From Labyrinthula sp. Ha (lineage: Eukaryota; Sar; Bigyra; Labyrinthulida; Labyrinthulaceae): 64,000 nucleotides of DNA. The notes below the pieces were generated by a model that ran no database searches, had not been told where the DNA came from, and was given only the letters and a program-made list of their open reading frames with translations. The position numbers and the translations under genes were made by a program. Within the stretch, counting starts at the first letter, position 1. Each line of letters begins with the position of its first letter. Shown here in pieces: positions 21,301-31,114 of the stretch. The DNA is taken from assembly GCA_015227615.1 (NCBI GenBank), contig JAALGZ010000028.1, forward strand, positions 372,001 to 436,000, given 5' to 3'.

Positions 21301-21778
21301 TCCCCTCAGGAAGCATTAGTTGCTCTAGGTTATCTTCATCCACAACATCCTTATTTTGCTTTAAATGTATAGTCTCGCCAAACGGGATCCCTTCCGCATT
21401 TCCGTCGCGCAGGCGTCTACTAAAGTCGGTCGACGCCGCTCTGACGGCCGGGATATCCCTAAGTACTTCCATTTTTCCTCCCCCTATCTGCCTCATCATT
21501 GCCGCTAGGCGCAGTCTAGGTAGCCTCAGACCCGTAAGAAACTGCACGTCTTTCGACTTTTGACGCCGCAGCTTCCGTAGGTCGAAATTCTTTGTAAAGA
21601 CAAAGTATAACTTTACCAACAAGTTTCCGTCGGCGTCTTCGTCCAACACCTTCACTGTTTCAGCTAAAGTAAATCTATAATTCGCGAAGTTAGAAATTGA
21701 AGTAAGTATTAACCTTAAAGACACTTCAACTACGACCAATTGATATACTCCAGAAAGCTGTCCAAGTTCCCTCGACAT
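18344..21778 (-). CDS. G3 polymerase ORF: RT, RNase H and integrase
   Basis: This is an intact 1144-residue frame. RT spans about residues 230-500, with PKKNNTLRMVLDLVAVNKVL, GCSDVVSGFDQLAI, FAPMGYHSTPVFFHQRM and the catalytic block GIVQWIDDTLIHAK. RNase H follows at about 540-690 with LILVTDSSDKYHS, GIYHKELCPIIRTFNKLSYF and NIFEDMLTRW. A 200-residue linker leads to the integrase zinc domain (HIHLANKHGS, NCIHCRRL) and core (PDFLYVNRMGHILVLTDAFN, FTLVTDRGSHF) near residues 960-1144. The protein copies and inserts the element. RT and integrase share signature residues with G1 and G2. Confidence 0.92.
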   Translation of the reverse strand: MSRELGQLSGVYQLVVVEVSLRLILTSISNFANYRFTLAETVKVLDEDADGNLLVKLYFVFTKNFDLRKLRRQKSKDVQFLTGLRLPRLRLAAMMRQIGGGKMEVLRDIPAVRAASTDFSRRLRDGNAEGIPFGETIHLKQNKDVVDEDNLEQLMLPEGNALYRPEAEKVEIRQAITKMVEAVGDANEDQRNQLMNLCLKYEDVFATSASQIGISLLPPMDAVPIQGSEFKMPAPRPLGPGKAEFVKEKLDGMVEKGMAKKIRQEIYGSVVFAVPKKNNTLRMVLDLVAVNKVLHRDVNILPILETQLGNTAPARLCGCSDVVSGFDQLAIIERAKKYFNLTTTYGVFQLQFAPMGYHSTPVFFHQRMVYHIAAAKYNKEGNGIVQWIDDTLIHAKSFRRYIKILEDVLCNLRRWKVRISPTKSILFTTSIEYCGRILQNGGWNFSKEYYEKILLVPKPEYVYELAKLLHLAQWLTTAVPEMAELRDKIMLFYPEMKGKKKKLLKEKKRVLWNEELEAAFKRFKQRLADAAKARLQHYDRNMDLILVTDSSDKYHSAILFQARQEERGKDLLKKTVYPMMFFSGNFEASQLVWGIYHKELCPIIRTFNKLSYFLPFHPTAVQVYTDHLNLKAILQGGSKINHGNLNRLQRWMVILQHVLVDIHYVDGDRNIFEDMLTRWAAPAGEGNVATVQIVRMGALNAGKEVPVLVRAEKRLRRISKMHQEETDAKIREWLREAVIDALSIYTEKDNSLLGDEDLYFRIKRDFEGWTPDLLQPKKVQWVEGLEIGMSAKYFAQPSLAQQKRIVRRIVRKPLPPKSRKDLMREVERQIRKEYSKEEWKKLTEDFATWPSEVPSDVSDTGKAHYIETDTYSTSEDEDNTTVKIRSVTVRVNHLRPKQQMDKKIYASLKTLDKYGVSVFNSYFEGEWAPLTEAEVIQAQKKEMITRTSRIKRLSGKIILPAALLGRQLVHIHLANKHGSLEADMAEAARFEWRIPAAMERKLRGDTPWKKMVELIRAFRHNCIHCRRLPKAIKTTYSLVMRVRCPRETLVPDFLYVNRMGHILVLTDAFNRFKQLTHAKTPDTQAAIEALDKFATNYKLEKDFTLVTDRGSHFANSLITALRRELRFSQSFAVSYASWTTEKWK

Positions 21779-21868
21779 CAGCGCATCTACAACCTCGGCA
21801 CTATCAGCAAAGCAACTTCGACAAACCTTCAGGCACGCGGGACCGCTTTACGCCCCGCTGCCGACTTC

Positions 21869-23071
21869 CTACGCGTTCTGGTGCGGCATCAGTCCCGGTT
21901 GTTCCAACGCAGGAGCTCCTACCAGCAGTTCCTTCCATCCTTCGTCATCTACCAAAAATACTTTAACTCTGCGGAAATCGCGCTTCCAAATACCGCCCAC
22001 GCGCATCTCCAGATCGGCGTAACCCACCTTGGTTACGCGGAGATCCGTTGTTCCGTCTGCTAAAGTAATTTTCTGCTTTACATCCTTGATGGAGTCCATC
22101 ATCCAAGCGTGCCTATAAAGTGAAGCAACACTCTCGTCTGCGCGACTGTCAAGGATCGCGTTCGGAATGCGATCGCCTGATGCAGTGTGATGGATGGTGA
22201 CTCCACTTTTCGCAGCCCTTCTGAGTGACACGTTCAGGCGCCTCGTAAATCCGCGTTCTTCCTTCTTGCGGTCATCCCCCGGCGCCGGTAGTGCCAAAAA
22301 GGACCTGCGACCCTCGCGTCTGGTCCCTTCATCCCTTCTGATCGATCTATTTTCATCTGGAGAGCGCTTATTATATCTGCGCGCCTTGTAGTATCCGTGG
22401 CTCCCACGTCTACCTCCACGTGAGCTACGTGACCGGGATTTGCGCCTCGGATACTTCCTGCTCCTCTTTACCGATTCATCTGAGGAAGTCGAATACCTTC
22501 TATCCTTCTTCTTCCTCTTTCCTTTCGACTTCGGCGCAGTTTTTCTTACGTCGGAAGTCCTTGGCGCGTCGTCTGCTACGCTCGGCGGCGCGATGCTGAC
22601 CTCGCCCTCCATATTTAGCCGTGCATCATAAATGGCTTGGATAAGTTTCTTCCATTCTTGAAGCGAATCTGCCAGTTTGGATCCCGGCGCTTCCAGCTTC
22701 GCCTTAATACGATCATCCTTCAGCCTCAACTGAAGGGGGAGGCGCTTATTCACTGTTCTCAAAACTTCGAACCTCTGGCTGTTCTCTCTTAGCTGATTCC
22801 ACTTAATGCATCCGGTCGCGCTATTCATATAATTATTAAGGCGCTCAAGAAATGCGCCTTCGCTGAGCCATGTAACCTTTTCTATGATTGTACGGAGGGT
22901 GTCTTCTCTTTCGTAGGCTTCATGCTCCCTCATATACTTCTCGAGGTAAGCCACCAGGCTCTCTCTCGTCACCCCAGCGCGTGAGAGACTTTGCTTTAAC
23001 TCGGGACCAACGTGAATCCAAAGGTTAGGCTCTTTCTCATTCTCGTAGACCTCCAAGTATGCATCGCGCAT
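21869..23071 (-). CDS. G3 Arg/Ser-rich and retropepsin ORF
   Basis: This 400-residue frame starts with a helical Gag-like part. Residues about 180-255 are an Arg/Ser-rich tract (SRKYPRRKSRSRSSRGG), similar to SR or nucleocapsid tails. From residue 305, NAILDSRADESVASLYRHAW and the following beta strands resemble a retropepsin, with the DS-containing catalytic loop and a later VFLVDDEGWKELLVGAPALE block. It lies directly ahead of the polymerase ORF. It would join nucleic-acid binding with polyprotein processing. Confidence 0.65.
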   Translation of the reverse strand: MRDAYLEVYENEKEPNLWIHVGPELKQSLSRAGVTRESLVAYLEKYMREHEAYEREDTLRTIIEKVTWLSEGAFLERLNNYMNSATGCIKWNQLRENSQRFEVLRTVNKRLPLQLRLKDDRIKAKLEAPGSKLADSLQEWKKLIQAIYDARLNMEGEVSIAPPSVADDAPRTSDVRKTAPKSKGKRKKKDRRYSTSSDESVKRSRKYPRRKSRSRSSRGGRRGSHGYYKARRYNKRSPDENRSIRRDEGTRREGRRSFLALPAPGDDRKKEERGFTRRLNVSLRRAAKSGVTIHHTASGDRIPNAILDSRADESVASLYRHAWMMDSIKDVKQKITLADGTTDLRVTKVGYADLEMRVGGIWKRDFRRVKVFLVDDEGWKELLVGAPALEQPGLMPHQNA

Positions 23072-23122
23072 GTCCAGTATCGCCCTAATGTCCTTAACTT
23101 TCAGTGACGTAAGGGTCTTAAA

Positions 23123-24328
23123 CTATCCCCCAGTATTCTTCCACTGGCGGTCGCGTCTGGCGCTTTCATCTCGGCGCGCCCTAAGCTCTTCAGACCTACG
23201 CGACTCTTCCGAGCCGTGCGCACTCCTTGCTAGATTCTGGACGCTCGCCTCCGTCAACTTTTCCAATAGCGTTGCCATACAGTTAAGTCTAGTCTCCAAT
23301 ATATGGACACTGCCTTGCGTTGCCGCCGCAATGGACCTTACTTCCGCAAAATCAGAAAGGGTTCCCGCTTGCGTCATCTGAGAACCAGGATTTGAATAAC
23401 GGCGTTGCGCCCTTTCAACGGCGCTATCCTTATCAAACACTTCCTGCTGAAGGTTTTGGTTCTTCTCCTTCTCGGCGCGATACAGGCCTTTCAAATTCTT
23501 CACCTCATCTAGAAGCCTCTTCATTTCTTCCTTGTGCTTCTTCTTAGCTTCCTTCACCGCCATTCTCATCAGCGCCGTATTCTTGTCACGCAATACGTTT
23601 TCCGCCGCGTGGGGTTGCGCCTTCAGTCTATCGTTTTTATCCGTTAGAGTATTAATACGAGACTGAAGCCTGCTCTCTTTATCGGTCAACTGGTGGTCTG
23701 ACCTCCTCACCTTCCACTTTGGCGCTATCAATGACTTCTCCACATGTGGGTCCGCCTTAACTACCCATTTAGAGTGCTTCACGCGCCTTGGCCTAGTTGG
23801 GTCATCTCTTATTCCAACATTCGGCTTCGGCATCTTTCCGTTCAGCACCGCCAACCCTCTGTCGGCCATATACTGAATGTTAGGCGCAATGAGTTCGCCA
23901 CTTGAGCGGAAAAACCACGTCGGCGTATTCGTATCTATCAGTCTAATAGGCGCCCTCTTCCTCATACTGGCCAGCTGACCAAACGAGACTTCCTTGTTTT
24001 CTCGGAAGTTCGGTACGGCCGCCAGCATATGTGCGACCCTCTCAGTAAGCGGGACATTGTCAATCTCCGCCTCCGCCAGCGCTATCATTAACAGAAGCGG
24101 AAAGTTTGAAGATCGATGAACATTCTTGTGTTCAAGCATATCCACTGCTCTCTGCCCATCCATTTTCTTTTGCGCCTCGCGCAAATCATCCTCGCAAACC
24201 ACGTACTTACTTGGCGTGAAGTATCGCGGGACCTTTGTATAGAACTCGCAGTCCCTTTTCGCCAAGCTCTTCTTGCGTGTCTTCTTCGGCGTTTTCCCGC
24301 CCCCGCTCGCCGGCGTGTCACCCGTCAA
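23123..24328 (-). CDS. G3 Gag-like protein with coiled coil
   Basis: This 401-residue frame has a basic N-terminus and a central region of about 120 residues that may form the capsid-like part. A long coiled coil (about residues 215-310) has repeated Lys/Glu/Leu heptads such as EEMKRLLDEVKNLKGLYRAE. The C-terminus is Arg/Ser-rich. It lacks a zinc knuckle. Position between ORF1 and the protease frame makes Gag the best call. Particle assembly is the inferred role. Confidence 0.6.
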   Translation of the reverse strand: MTGDTPASGGGKTPKKTRKKSLAKRDCEFYTKVPRYFTPSKYVVCEDDLREAQKKMDGQRAVDMLEHKNVHRSSNFPLLLMIALAEAEIDNVPLTERVAHMLAAVPNFRENKEVSFGQLASMRKRAPIRLIDTNTPTWFFRSSGELIAPNIQYMADRGLAVLNGKMPKPNVGIRDDPTRPRRVKHSKWVVKADPHVEKSLIAPKWKVRRSDHQLTDKESRLQSRINTLTDKNDRLKAQPHAAENVLRDKNTALMRMAVKEAKKKHKEEMKRLLDEVKNLKGLYRAEKEKNQNLQQEVFDKDSAVERAQRRYSNPGSQMTQAGTLSDFAEVRSIAAATQGSVHILETRLNCMATLLEKLTEASVQNLARSAHGSEESRRSEELRARRDESARRDRQWKNTGG

Positions 24329-24477
24329 ATCTATCTCAGCGCCCCCTTTCTTTAGGGGACACGGCGGATGGCGTCGCCTTCTTTGCGGGCGCTCTTCCTT
24401 GACGCGGCGAGGCGGGAAAGAGTAATTGTTGCGCCGCCACCTCTTTTTCCGACCTTTTTGGGGAAGAGGCGACCTTC

Positions 24478-25233
24478 CTAGGAGGGGGGGGGGGGGAATT
24501 TCCCTCCTACCGTTTCACCACGAGGCGCGGATTCGCTAACCGGAATGGCTACTAGGTTTACCCCCATGGGTCTGACAGATTCAACCAGAGTTACAACTTC
24601 ATCCTCGCGCCTCTGAGACGCGCCTCCTAGTTCTCCCTCATTCATCCGCTCGTCATCGCTCGTCCTGCTGTCCGAGCTTTCTTCATCAAATACATCGTCC
24701 CCGCTCTTCGTCGGCGGCAGCAACTCATCGGTGGATATGTTCGGCCCTCCGGCGTCCCCTCGTCGATCAGGGCTACCCGTACCCGTCACTACCAGGTTGA
24801 GGGGGTGCGCCTCCTCGGCCGTGCGTTCCTCTCCCGCCGGAGTTGCAACTTCTTCTGCCTCCTCATCGGCGGGAACTTCCTCCGCCTCAGCGCTGGCGGC
24901 ATCTTCAGCGCCTAATTCCTCCGCCTGTGTGGGCACTTCTTCATCTACCGCGCCTCGAGACTCTCCGTCTCGAGCAGTGTTTCCGTCCTGAATATTCCCG
25001 TCTTGAATATTCTCGTCTTGAATGTTCTCGTCTTGAATATTCTCGACTTGAATGTTCTCGACTTGGACATTCTCGTCTTGAACATTCTCGTCTTTATTGG
25101 TCTCGTCTTGAGCTCCCTCCTCCGAGGAGGAGGAATCAAAATATTCTGCCTCTTCCTCTCTTCTCAGCCTCTCCTCTTCCTCTTTCTTCTTTATTTTATC
25201 TCTTCTTATGTATCTCTTTTGCCTATCCGTCAT
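24478..25233 (-). CDS. G3 ORF1, acidic Gag-like protein with internal repeats
   Basis: The 251-residue protein has a basic, Lys/Arg/Glu-rich N-terminus (residues 1-30) likely to be helical, and an acidic Ser/Glu patch. Residues 47-85 form a pentapeptide-type repeat based on NIQDE, encoded by about eight 15-bp units. The rest is acidic and low complexity with many Ala and Glu. No enzyme motif is seen. It is the first gene after the 5' LTR and ends near the next Gag-like frame. It is probably a structural or accessory Gag component. Confidence 0.55.
   Translation of the reverse strand: MTDRQKRYIRRDKIKKKEEEERLRREEEAEYFDSSSSEEGAQDETNKDENVQDENVQVENIQVENIQDENIQDENIQDGNIQDGNTARDGESRGAVDEEVPTQAEELGAEDAASAEAEEVPADEEAEEVATPAGEERTAEEAHPLNLVVTGTGSPDRRGDAGGPNISTDELLPPTKSGDDVFDEESSDSRTSDDERMNEGELGGASQRREDEVVTLVESVRPMGVNLVAIPVSESAPRGETVGGKFPPPPS
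24985..25105 (-). repeat. 15-bp tandem repeat inside G3 ORF1
   Basis: About eight imperfect units of TCTTGAATATTCTCG (plus strand) keep the reading frame and encode the NIQDE-type repeat. Confidence 0.8.
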
Positions 25234-25253
25234 CCTATTTTTGTCGACAAATT

Positions 25254-25267
25254 ATTGAAATTTCAAT
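25254..25267 (-). promoter_or_regulatory. Palindrome at the primer-binding position of G3
   Basis: ATTGAAATTTCAAT is a perfect palindrome at the inner edge of the 5' LTR, where a primer-binding site would normally sit. It overlaps the last LTR base. Compare 3104-3115 in G1. Confidence 0.5.
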
Positions 25268-25561
25268 GGAACGATCTAGAAGTGGGTGCGTTAGATCGTT
25301 TGTCTGTAGCGCTTGTTGAATGACCGTAGGATCCTCCCAGCTCGATATCTTAACGTATTATCTTTATTTATTTTCTCTATTAGGCCTCCAAGTCAGGTTC
25401 TATATTTACCTTTTTTATTCTCTGTTCTGTTGGTTTTCCTCAATTAATTCCTCATCTGGCCAATCCTGGCATTCTATATACCCAATTATATTATAGCATT
25501 TATCCAATCATATCATGTCACTATTTATGAAATGCTTAAATACAAACTTCATAACAATACA
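25267..25561 (-). repeat. 5' LTR of G3
   Basis: This is a 295-bp repeat matching 15740-16034. On the element strand it runs TGTATTGTTATG to GATCGTTCCA. It is AT-rich, unlike the body. Confidence 0.92.
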
Positions 25562-28377
25562 CAGGAGAAGAGGAAACAAGACCAGAAAATCGAAAATCTC
25601 AGAAACGTAGCGCATAAAACTAGAAGATATTCATCTTGTTGGCCTCTAAGACATAATGTTTGGTTTCATTAAGTAAATAATTTTACAACAAGAAAGAATT
25701 GTTTTAAAAAAATGCTTTTTGATGAATAATTTTATTCTCTTACTATTTATTCATGAACACTTTCGTATAATACCAGAGTTAGAATCCTGTGCAAAACTTT
25801 GTGTTTTTATTAAGATTTCTTCTCGTGACATTATACACGGTACTTAACGTTAATTTATAATAATTTTGCTTAGCGGCATCAATGGTAACTATAATTTTGA
25901 TATTGAAATACTGTTAATTAACATTTCTCACGATAAGAAACTCTATACTTCTATGGTAAACTATACTAAAGCACTCAAGTAAATATATGTTTCCAATTAT
26001 TACCTTGATCTCTTAATGTATAATGAAAAACAAATAAAGATATATATTCAGGTCCTTGGTTTCTAAATATAAAGGAGATATTCAAAACTCTGCAAACCAC
26101 CCAGAAAACATAAGAACTGAGCCACTCCATCCTAATTAAGAAAAAGATTATCATAAATAGAACAATGATAAGTAGAGAGCATGAAGTTTTCCTGAAGTTC
26201 TTTGCCAATAAATTATGCTTTCTTTGGTGAAAAAGCATGGTAGTACAGATATTGTTAATGCAAGAACTGACATGCTCACTTGCAGCTGGTTTTTCTATGT
26301 GAAAGACTACTCATTTCAAAATCATAGTATAAAAATCAAAAGAAGAACAGATATATAATGGGTTGAGCAGCTAGCTTGGTCAGTCTAAGTTTTAAAGTTT
26401 TCTTCAACCATGAAATTTAACGACATCAAATTCAGAATCTTGTCACTGGAGGCACTGCAGCACCATCGAAACGAAAGTTTATAGTATTGCATACACTTGG
26501 GAGAGGTTATGATATTGCATTTGTTGCTTTCAGTAATAAGAGTTAACTACTTTCTTCTGTTAGAGAAGAGTAGGATGCAAGTTTTTATCGATAGTGACAT
26601 ATATGCGAACATTATAGCATCACTCTGATTATTTCTCAACCTTTAAAACATTGTTCAATGAAGTTCGTCTGCACCTTCAGATTTCTCGTGACTCTACTAT
26701 AGAATTTTAATTTTTCTTTAAATAGCTTTTAGATTTGTACAATTTCCAAAGAAACAACTATTGAAGGTTCCTTCGATCAACATTCCACCCATTTGCGACC
26801 AAGTTGTGGCTCTTAGATAGTTGTAAGTAATCTTGTACTTAGCCTAATTCATTTAGAGCGTTTTCTAGAGCACCTTTGCTTTATTTCGAAGTAGCGCATG
26901 AAAGGACAACTGAAGAACCTATAACCATTGGTTTCAGGAGATGGTTTAGAATTGGAAAAACACATATAACTGCTAGTGATAAATGAACTCTGCTGTAAAA
27001 TAGATTTTAGCAAACAAGTCTATCATTTTCTTAGTTCAATACATATCCCAAACTAAGAACTCTTTTCCACAAATTACTCAAATTATTCCCAGTGGCAAAA
27101 GTTGCTAACCCTTGCTCTCCGCCCTGTTCAAGGCCCCTAAGTAATAATTTATTGATTCAGCTATTGTGAAAGTGAGACGTGTTTTTCATTTCACCCCCAA
27201 AAGTTGAAAACTTAACCATTTTGAGGGCTTGAAGGAAGAATGCTTCATCGGACTTATACATCATGGAGCTTGTAATGTGCATACAACGCTCTCTAGTTCA
27301 TGGGCTGAGTTTCTTTCACACTTATAACCTTATCGTAAGTAGAAAGGAGATTATTTCCCCTGGCAATCTCAAACAGATAGTCTTAGGCAAAGGATAAGTT
27401 GTTCATCGTTAAATCAAAGGGAACTGAAACTTCTGTTATCTCTCAGTGGCTGTTTACACATTTATACACACTCTACTTTCATAAGTAAGTCGTTGTTTAA
27501 TATATATAGCTTAGATGCTTCATTTTAGTTTCACATTAAACAGATATAAAGGAACACATAGTAAGCACAAGATTTTCTTTCGAATTCTTACCCAAAAAGA
27601 TATGAAAAAGGAGTTGCTACTTATTTCAAATAAAATAATTTTATAGCTAAGAAGGAGCCTGTAAAGCTGAGCACGCTGTTTAAGCCTTGCTTACTCCATA
27701 TCAGGGTTATCAGATTCAGTGATCTACTCTCTAGATTCAAACTTCTTCTACAATGCTATGCCCTGCATAACAGGATAATATAGAAAAAAGTTAGAGGCTT
27801 TCGACACATTGTGGGAAGCTTCCCGCAGCTTTATAAAAAATAAATTGAAGAAAATTTAATTTCATGTTTTTCTTTCAACAATATTTTATCACCTTATGTA
27901 GGGCTAGTTTTAAGAAACGCAATGATTTAATCCCTTGATGGTGAAACAGTGCTGTGGTAGGCATTTCTTCAGTTGTTATTCTTCAAAGGTCATGTATTTG
28001 TGGTGGACAAAATATTTTTTCCTGTGTTTGAAGAAACCAAGGTGGAACTCTTATTAGTCCTTATCCCCGTACTCAAGCATTAGGACCTTATCCAGCACAA
28101 AACGTTGTCTAAACAAAAGTTCTGTTTTTTATTTATTTTGCACTTCGGTTAAACGGAAAAGAATTTCCATTGTCAACTAGAGTGTCATACAATAAACACA
28201 TATCGCCACGATATACCCTATCATCCGAAAACAATAAGATATATAAAATATATTGCAAATTTCCAACGTCAAGAAACCAAAATGTTTCACGAAAGTGATA
28301 AAATATATCGTCAATATATCACAATATATCAAAGCTGATTCGGACTTTGGGAAGAGCATTCTTTTATTTTTCCGCAA
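25562..28377. other. Non-coding, AT-rich, 2.8 kb
   Basis: No domain-bearing frame, tandem repeat or RNA gene is recognised. The only longer frame (25975-26238, minus) has no recognisable motif. Confidence 0.5.
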
Positions 28378-29850
28378 ATGAATGAAAATGATCAACAAAA
28401 ATCAAGAAAAAGAAAGAAACCAACTCAATTCCATGGCTATGATCCATCGATAATCAGTATTCCAGGAGATCCAAGATTACATCCACAGAAAAATGCCAAG
28501 TGGCTGGGTGTTAATTACCACGCGTCGCAGCCTATAAACAATGCGTGGAGAGACTGGGCAGCTAGTGTTGTGTTATTTGATATTTTCCAGAATATACTTT
28601 TGATTCATCGAAGGGTGATTAAAGCAGTTGGAAATAATAAGAAGATAAAGAATGAAGTGAAGGGTCCGGAGAGGCTGCAATATATGCAGCTTCATCCAGC
28701 ACAACCAGTTGCGAGTGAATGGGATTTGTGGAAAAATTCAAGCTATGCTATAAAGTACGAAAGGAAGGGTAATGCTGATATTTCGAGTTTTGTAAATAAA
28801 GAAAACAAGATAGAAGTACTTCGACCTGTTCTTCCTAAAAATTTTACAGCTGAGAGGGACCATAATTTATCAAAGAACACGCTTCGATATCAAAAGAGAA
28901 GACAACAGGTATCTCTTTTTTTTTTCTTTATTGTAGTTGGCTTCAAGGATCCGACGGGCTGGATTTGAAAAAGTTCTTTATTCGCAGATTGACCATCTGA
29001 TAGAGATAATTAAACTGATTCGGACTTCTTGAAGTTTGAGTTCAAGAGTGAGAGTTATTTTATACGGGGGGTTCTCTATTCAAACCTTCATCTCATCTTA
29101 GCTGTAACCATCCTATATTTGATGCGAATATTTTAATTAACACAACGTTAGATAAAACAAAAGTGGATCCACAGAACTCAGATCTCTATCTTATAAATCA
29201 AAAAGTCATTTCAGAGCTTAAAGCTCAATCCCTTGTCAAAGAAATAGAAGAGGAAGCGTTAACAATGGTTGATAGAAAAAAGATCTTGAGCATTAATACC
29301 TATCCCGTGAAAATAATTAGAAACTATGTTCAAGATAATATTCTTTATTTTAGAAAGTATGTTCGAAAGTTATCACATGGATCCTCGATGTGCAGTCACA
29401 GTGCTCCATTTACATTAACATACAAACCAATGAAGAGGAGTGTACTCAGAGAAATAGTCATGGTTCGGTGTTTATTAAAAATTCTGAAGTGTACATCTCT
29501 CTTACTTGACTCATTGCTTGTTTCATTTACTGAACGAAATGGAAAATATATTAACTTCAATTCGTTTATGACACAGGTTCTTGAATCGGTTACAAAGAAG
29601 CAAACAGAGAAAATATTAAGAGCAATTGAAGAATGGGAGCTGCAAGACTCTGGTAATAATGAGCTGACGGAGATACTTAACTCTCTGACCAAGTGGTTCT
29701 TGTTTTTGTCTTTTTTTAGGCTTACAGTTTGACTATATTTTGACGTACCAAGAAACCTTTTTCAGTGCTTTTTTATGTGGATTATGTCAGGAAAAAAGAA
29801 TAGCTTTTGACGGTTTTATGGTTTTAATGTTTAGAATATTAACAGACTAA
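28378..29850 (+). CDS. Unrecognised spliced protein-coding gene
   Basis: Exon one runs from ATG 28378 and encodes a basic N-terminus (QQKSRKRKKP) and about 177 residues. A 28-nt intron (28909-28936, GTATCT...TTGTAG) joins QQ to LASRIRRAGFEKVLYSQIDH, extending the helical protein. A second coding block at about 29050-29720 contains charged helices (ATG 29163). Continuation of that block into SAFLCGLCQEKRIAFDGFMV and a TAA at 29848 is in frame if a 68-nt intron with a GTAATA donor and TTTTTTTAG acceptor (29652-29719) is removed. The link between the two blocks is not resolved. I do not recognise the family. It is convergent with the ORF at 29960. Confidence 0.5.
28909..28936 (+). other. Candidate 28-nt spliceosomal intron
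   Basis: GT...AG bounds a pyrimidine-rich 28-mer. Its removal shifts the frame into a further 35 plausible residues. Compare the 30-nt intron at 52411-52440. Confidence 0.55.
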
Positions 29851-29959
29851 ACTACTAAAATAATAATATAAATTGAAACTAGTCAAATGGTTTACACAGG
29901 GTCGAGAAGATAAGTTATTATGATCAGGTTTGCAAGAAGTTCCAATCTGCCGCTGTTGT

Positions 29960-30418
29960 TTACTTCCCGTATAGTTCACAATTATTCGCTATATCGGGTA
30001 ACCAAGAGAGGTCTAAAGGCTTGTTCGAAAAATCTAGCATCGGCTCTTCCAAAAATCCTACAACTGGCTCTTCCAAAAATACTTCAAAAGTCAAATCCAA
30101 TAAATCATTTTTATTTTTGCCTGGTAAAAGAGACATTTTAGCTTCTAGCCATTGATGATACATTGCCTCTAGGTCGTACTCACCTGATTTGCTCATTCTT
30201 GTAAAGCATTCTTTAATTTCTTCAATAGTTCGATAAACTCCGTTCATTTCTCCACCTTGCTTGCAATCCAAGCTAAACCCAGAGAAAATAGTTTTCCATG
30301 CAGCGTCGTCTAAACAAGGATCGGCATAAAGCTGATCGTAAACGTTTCCAACGAGAAAAATCTCTTCAGCTTCTGACCATTCCCTTTTTCTTATTTTCAA
30401 GGTTTCATTTTTTTTCAT
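29960..30418 (-). CDS. Small Myb/SANT-like protein
   Basis: This is a 152-residue ORF from ATG 30418. Residues 13-75 (REWSEAEEIFLVGNVYDQLY ... DDAAWKTI ... RTIEEIKECFTRM) have the spacing of a Myb/SANT-like tri-helix with Trp at the start of helix one and in helix two. The C-terminal half is acidic with a short repeat (EEPVVGFLEEPMLDF). It might be a transcription regulator or the accessory Myb-like protein of a DNA transposon, but no transposase is next to it. It converges with the gene at 28378-29850. Confidence 0.45.
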   Translation of the reverse strand: MKKNETLKIRKREWSEAEEIFLVGNVYDQLYADPCLDDAAWKTIFSGFSLDCKQGGEMNGVYRTIEEIKECFTRMSKSGEYDLEAMYHQWLEAKMSLLPGKNKNDLLDLTFEVFLEEPVVGFLEEPMLDFSNKPLDLSWLPDIANNCELYGK

Positions 30419-31114
30419 AGTTTGGTTATTATATTTTTAAATTGATCCTGTCTCTATGAGTCTTTTAGACGTCTACTGCGAACACAAAGCACTGTCTCAT
30501 ATGGACCCTGTTTTGAGTGTATAATTTCAGAACACTTTATACTATTACCGGATAAAATAAACGTATCACAAGCGATTTACAACAAATGTTTGATGTCAAA
30601 GTCACTTACAAACAATAAAAAAAGAACCCATCAGATCATTATGATAGGAGATAGACTGTCATAAACTGCCGAAGGACGTTGAGTGGCGCGTTTTAGGTAT
30701 ATTATCTTCGCTCATAGCGTTTGTTATCGACTTGCTGGTTCATATTGTGAAGTTTTTGAAATACTATGTTCCCTGTTGAAATTTTGTGCAAACAACGGAG
30801 AACTCTCACTGCTTTGAAATAACTCTTAAATGGTAAATGGTCCTTGGTAGGTGAATTCTTGCTTTTTTTTCTATGATTTGGTCAGTTGAGACAACTTCTC
30901 AGTATTTTAGTTTAGCTAACTGCTTCTGATAAAATTTGAGTTAACGTTGTGCAAAATTTTGCGAGCTAGTTTCCTCTCAGCTGCATCCTTCCAAAAGTTT
31001 TTTAAAGCGTAATGGTGTAAATAACTATTTCCCGTATATAGGTCAAGGAAAATCCACAAAGATAGATAACTCGTTTGGATGGTTAGATAACTTCATACAA
31101 TTTGTTTCGGGATA
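30419..31114. other. Non-coding, AT-rich
   Basis: Nothing recognisable is seen. Confidence 0.5.

Larger units (their letters stand above)
15740..25561 (-). mobile_element. Ty3/gypsy-type LTR retrotransposon G3 with SANT and MT-A70 module
   Basis: This 9.8-kb element is read on the minus strand. Its order is LTR (25267-25561), palindrome, acidic ORF1, Gag, Arg/Ser-rich and retropepsin ORF, long RT-RNase H-integrase ORF, GPY/F-like module, SANT plus MT-A70 ORF, purine tract, LTR (15740-16034). The LTRs differ at about ten of 295 positions by eye, so the copy is fairly young. The internal part is visibly GC-richer than its flanks and dense in GCGC. It is broken, with several breaks, but large frames survive. 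No clean target duplication is seen. Confidence 0.92.

Noticed and set aside
24731-25323. Plus-strand frames opposite G3 ORF1
   Set aside because: They are antisense shadows of the low-complexity ORF1 and the LTR edge.
15735-25566. Target-site duplication of G3 (ACAG on both sides)
   Set aside because: It requires shifting the LTR ends away from TG...CA; the adjacent bases do not match when canonical ends are used.
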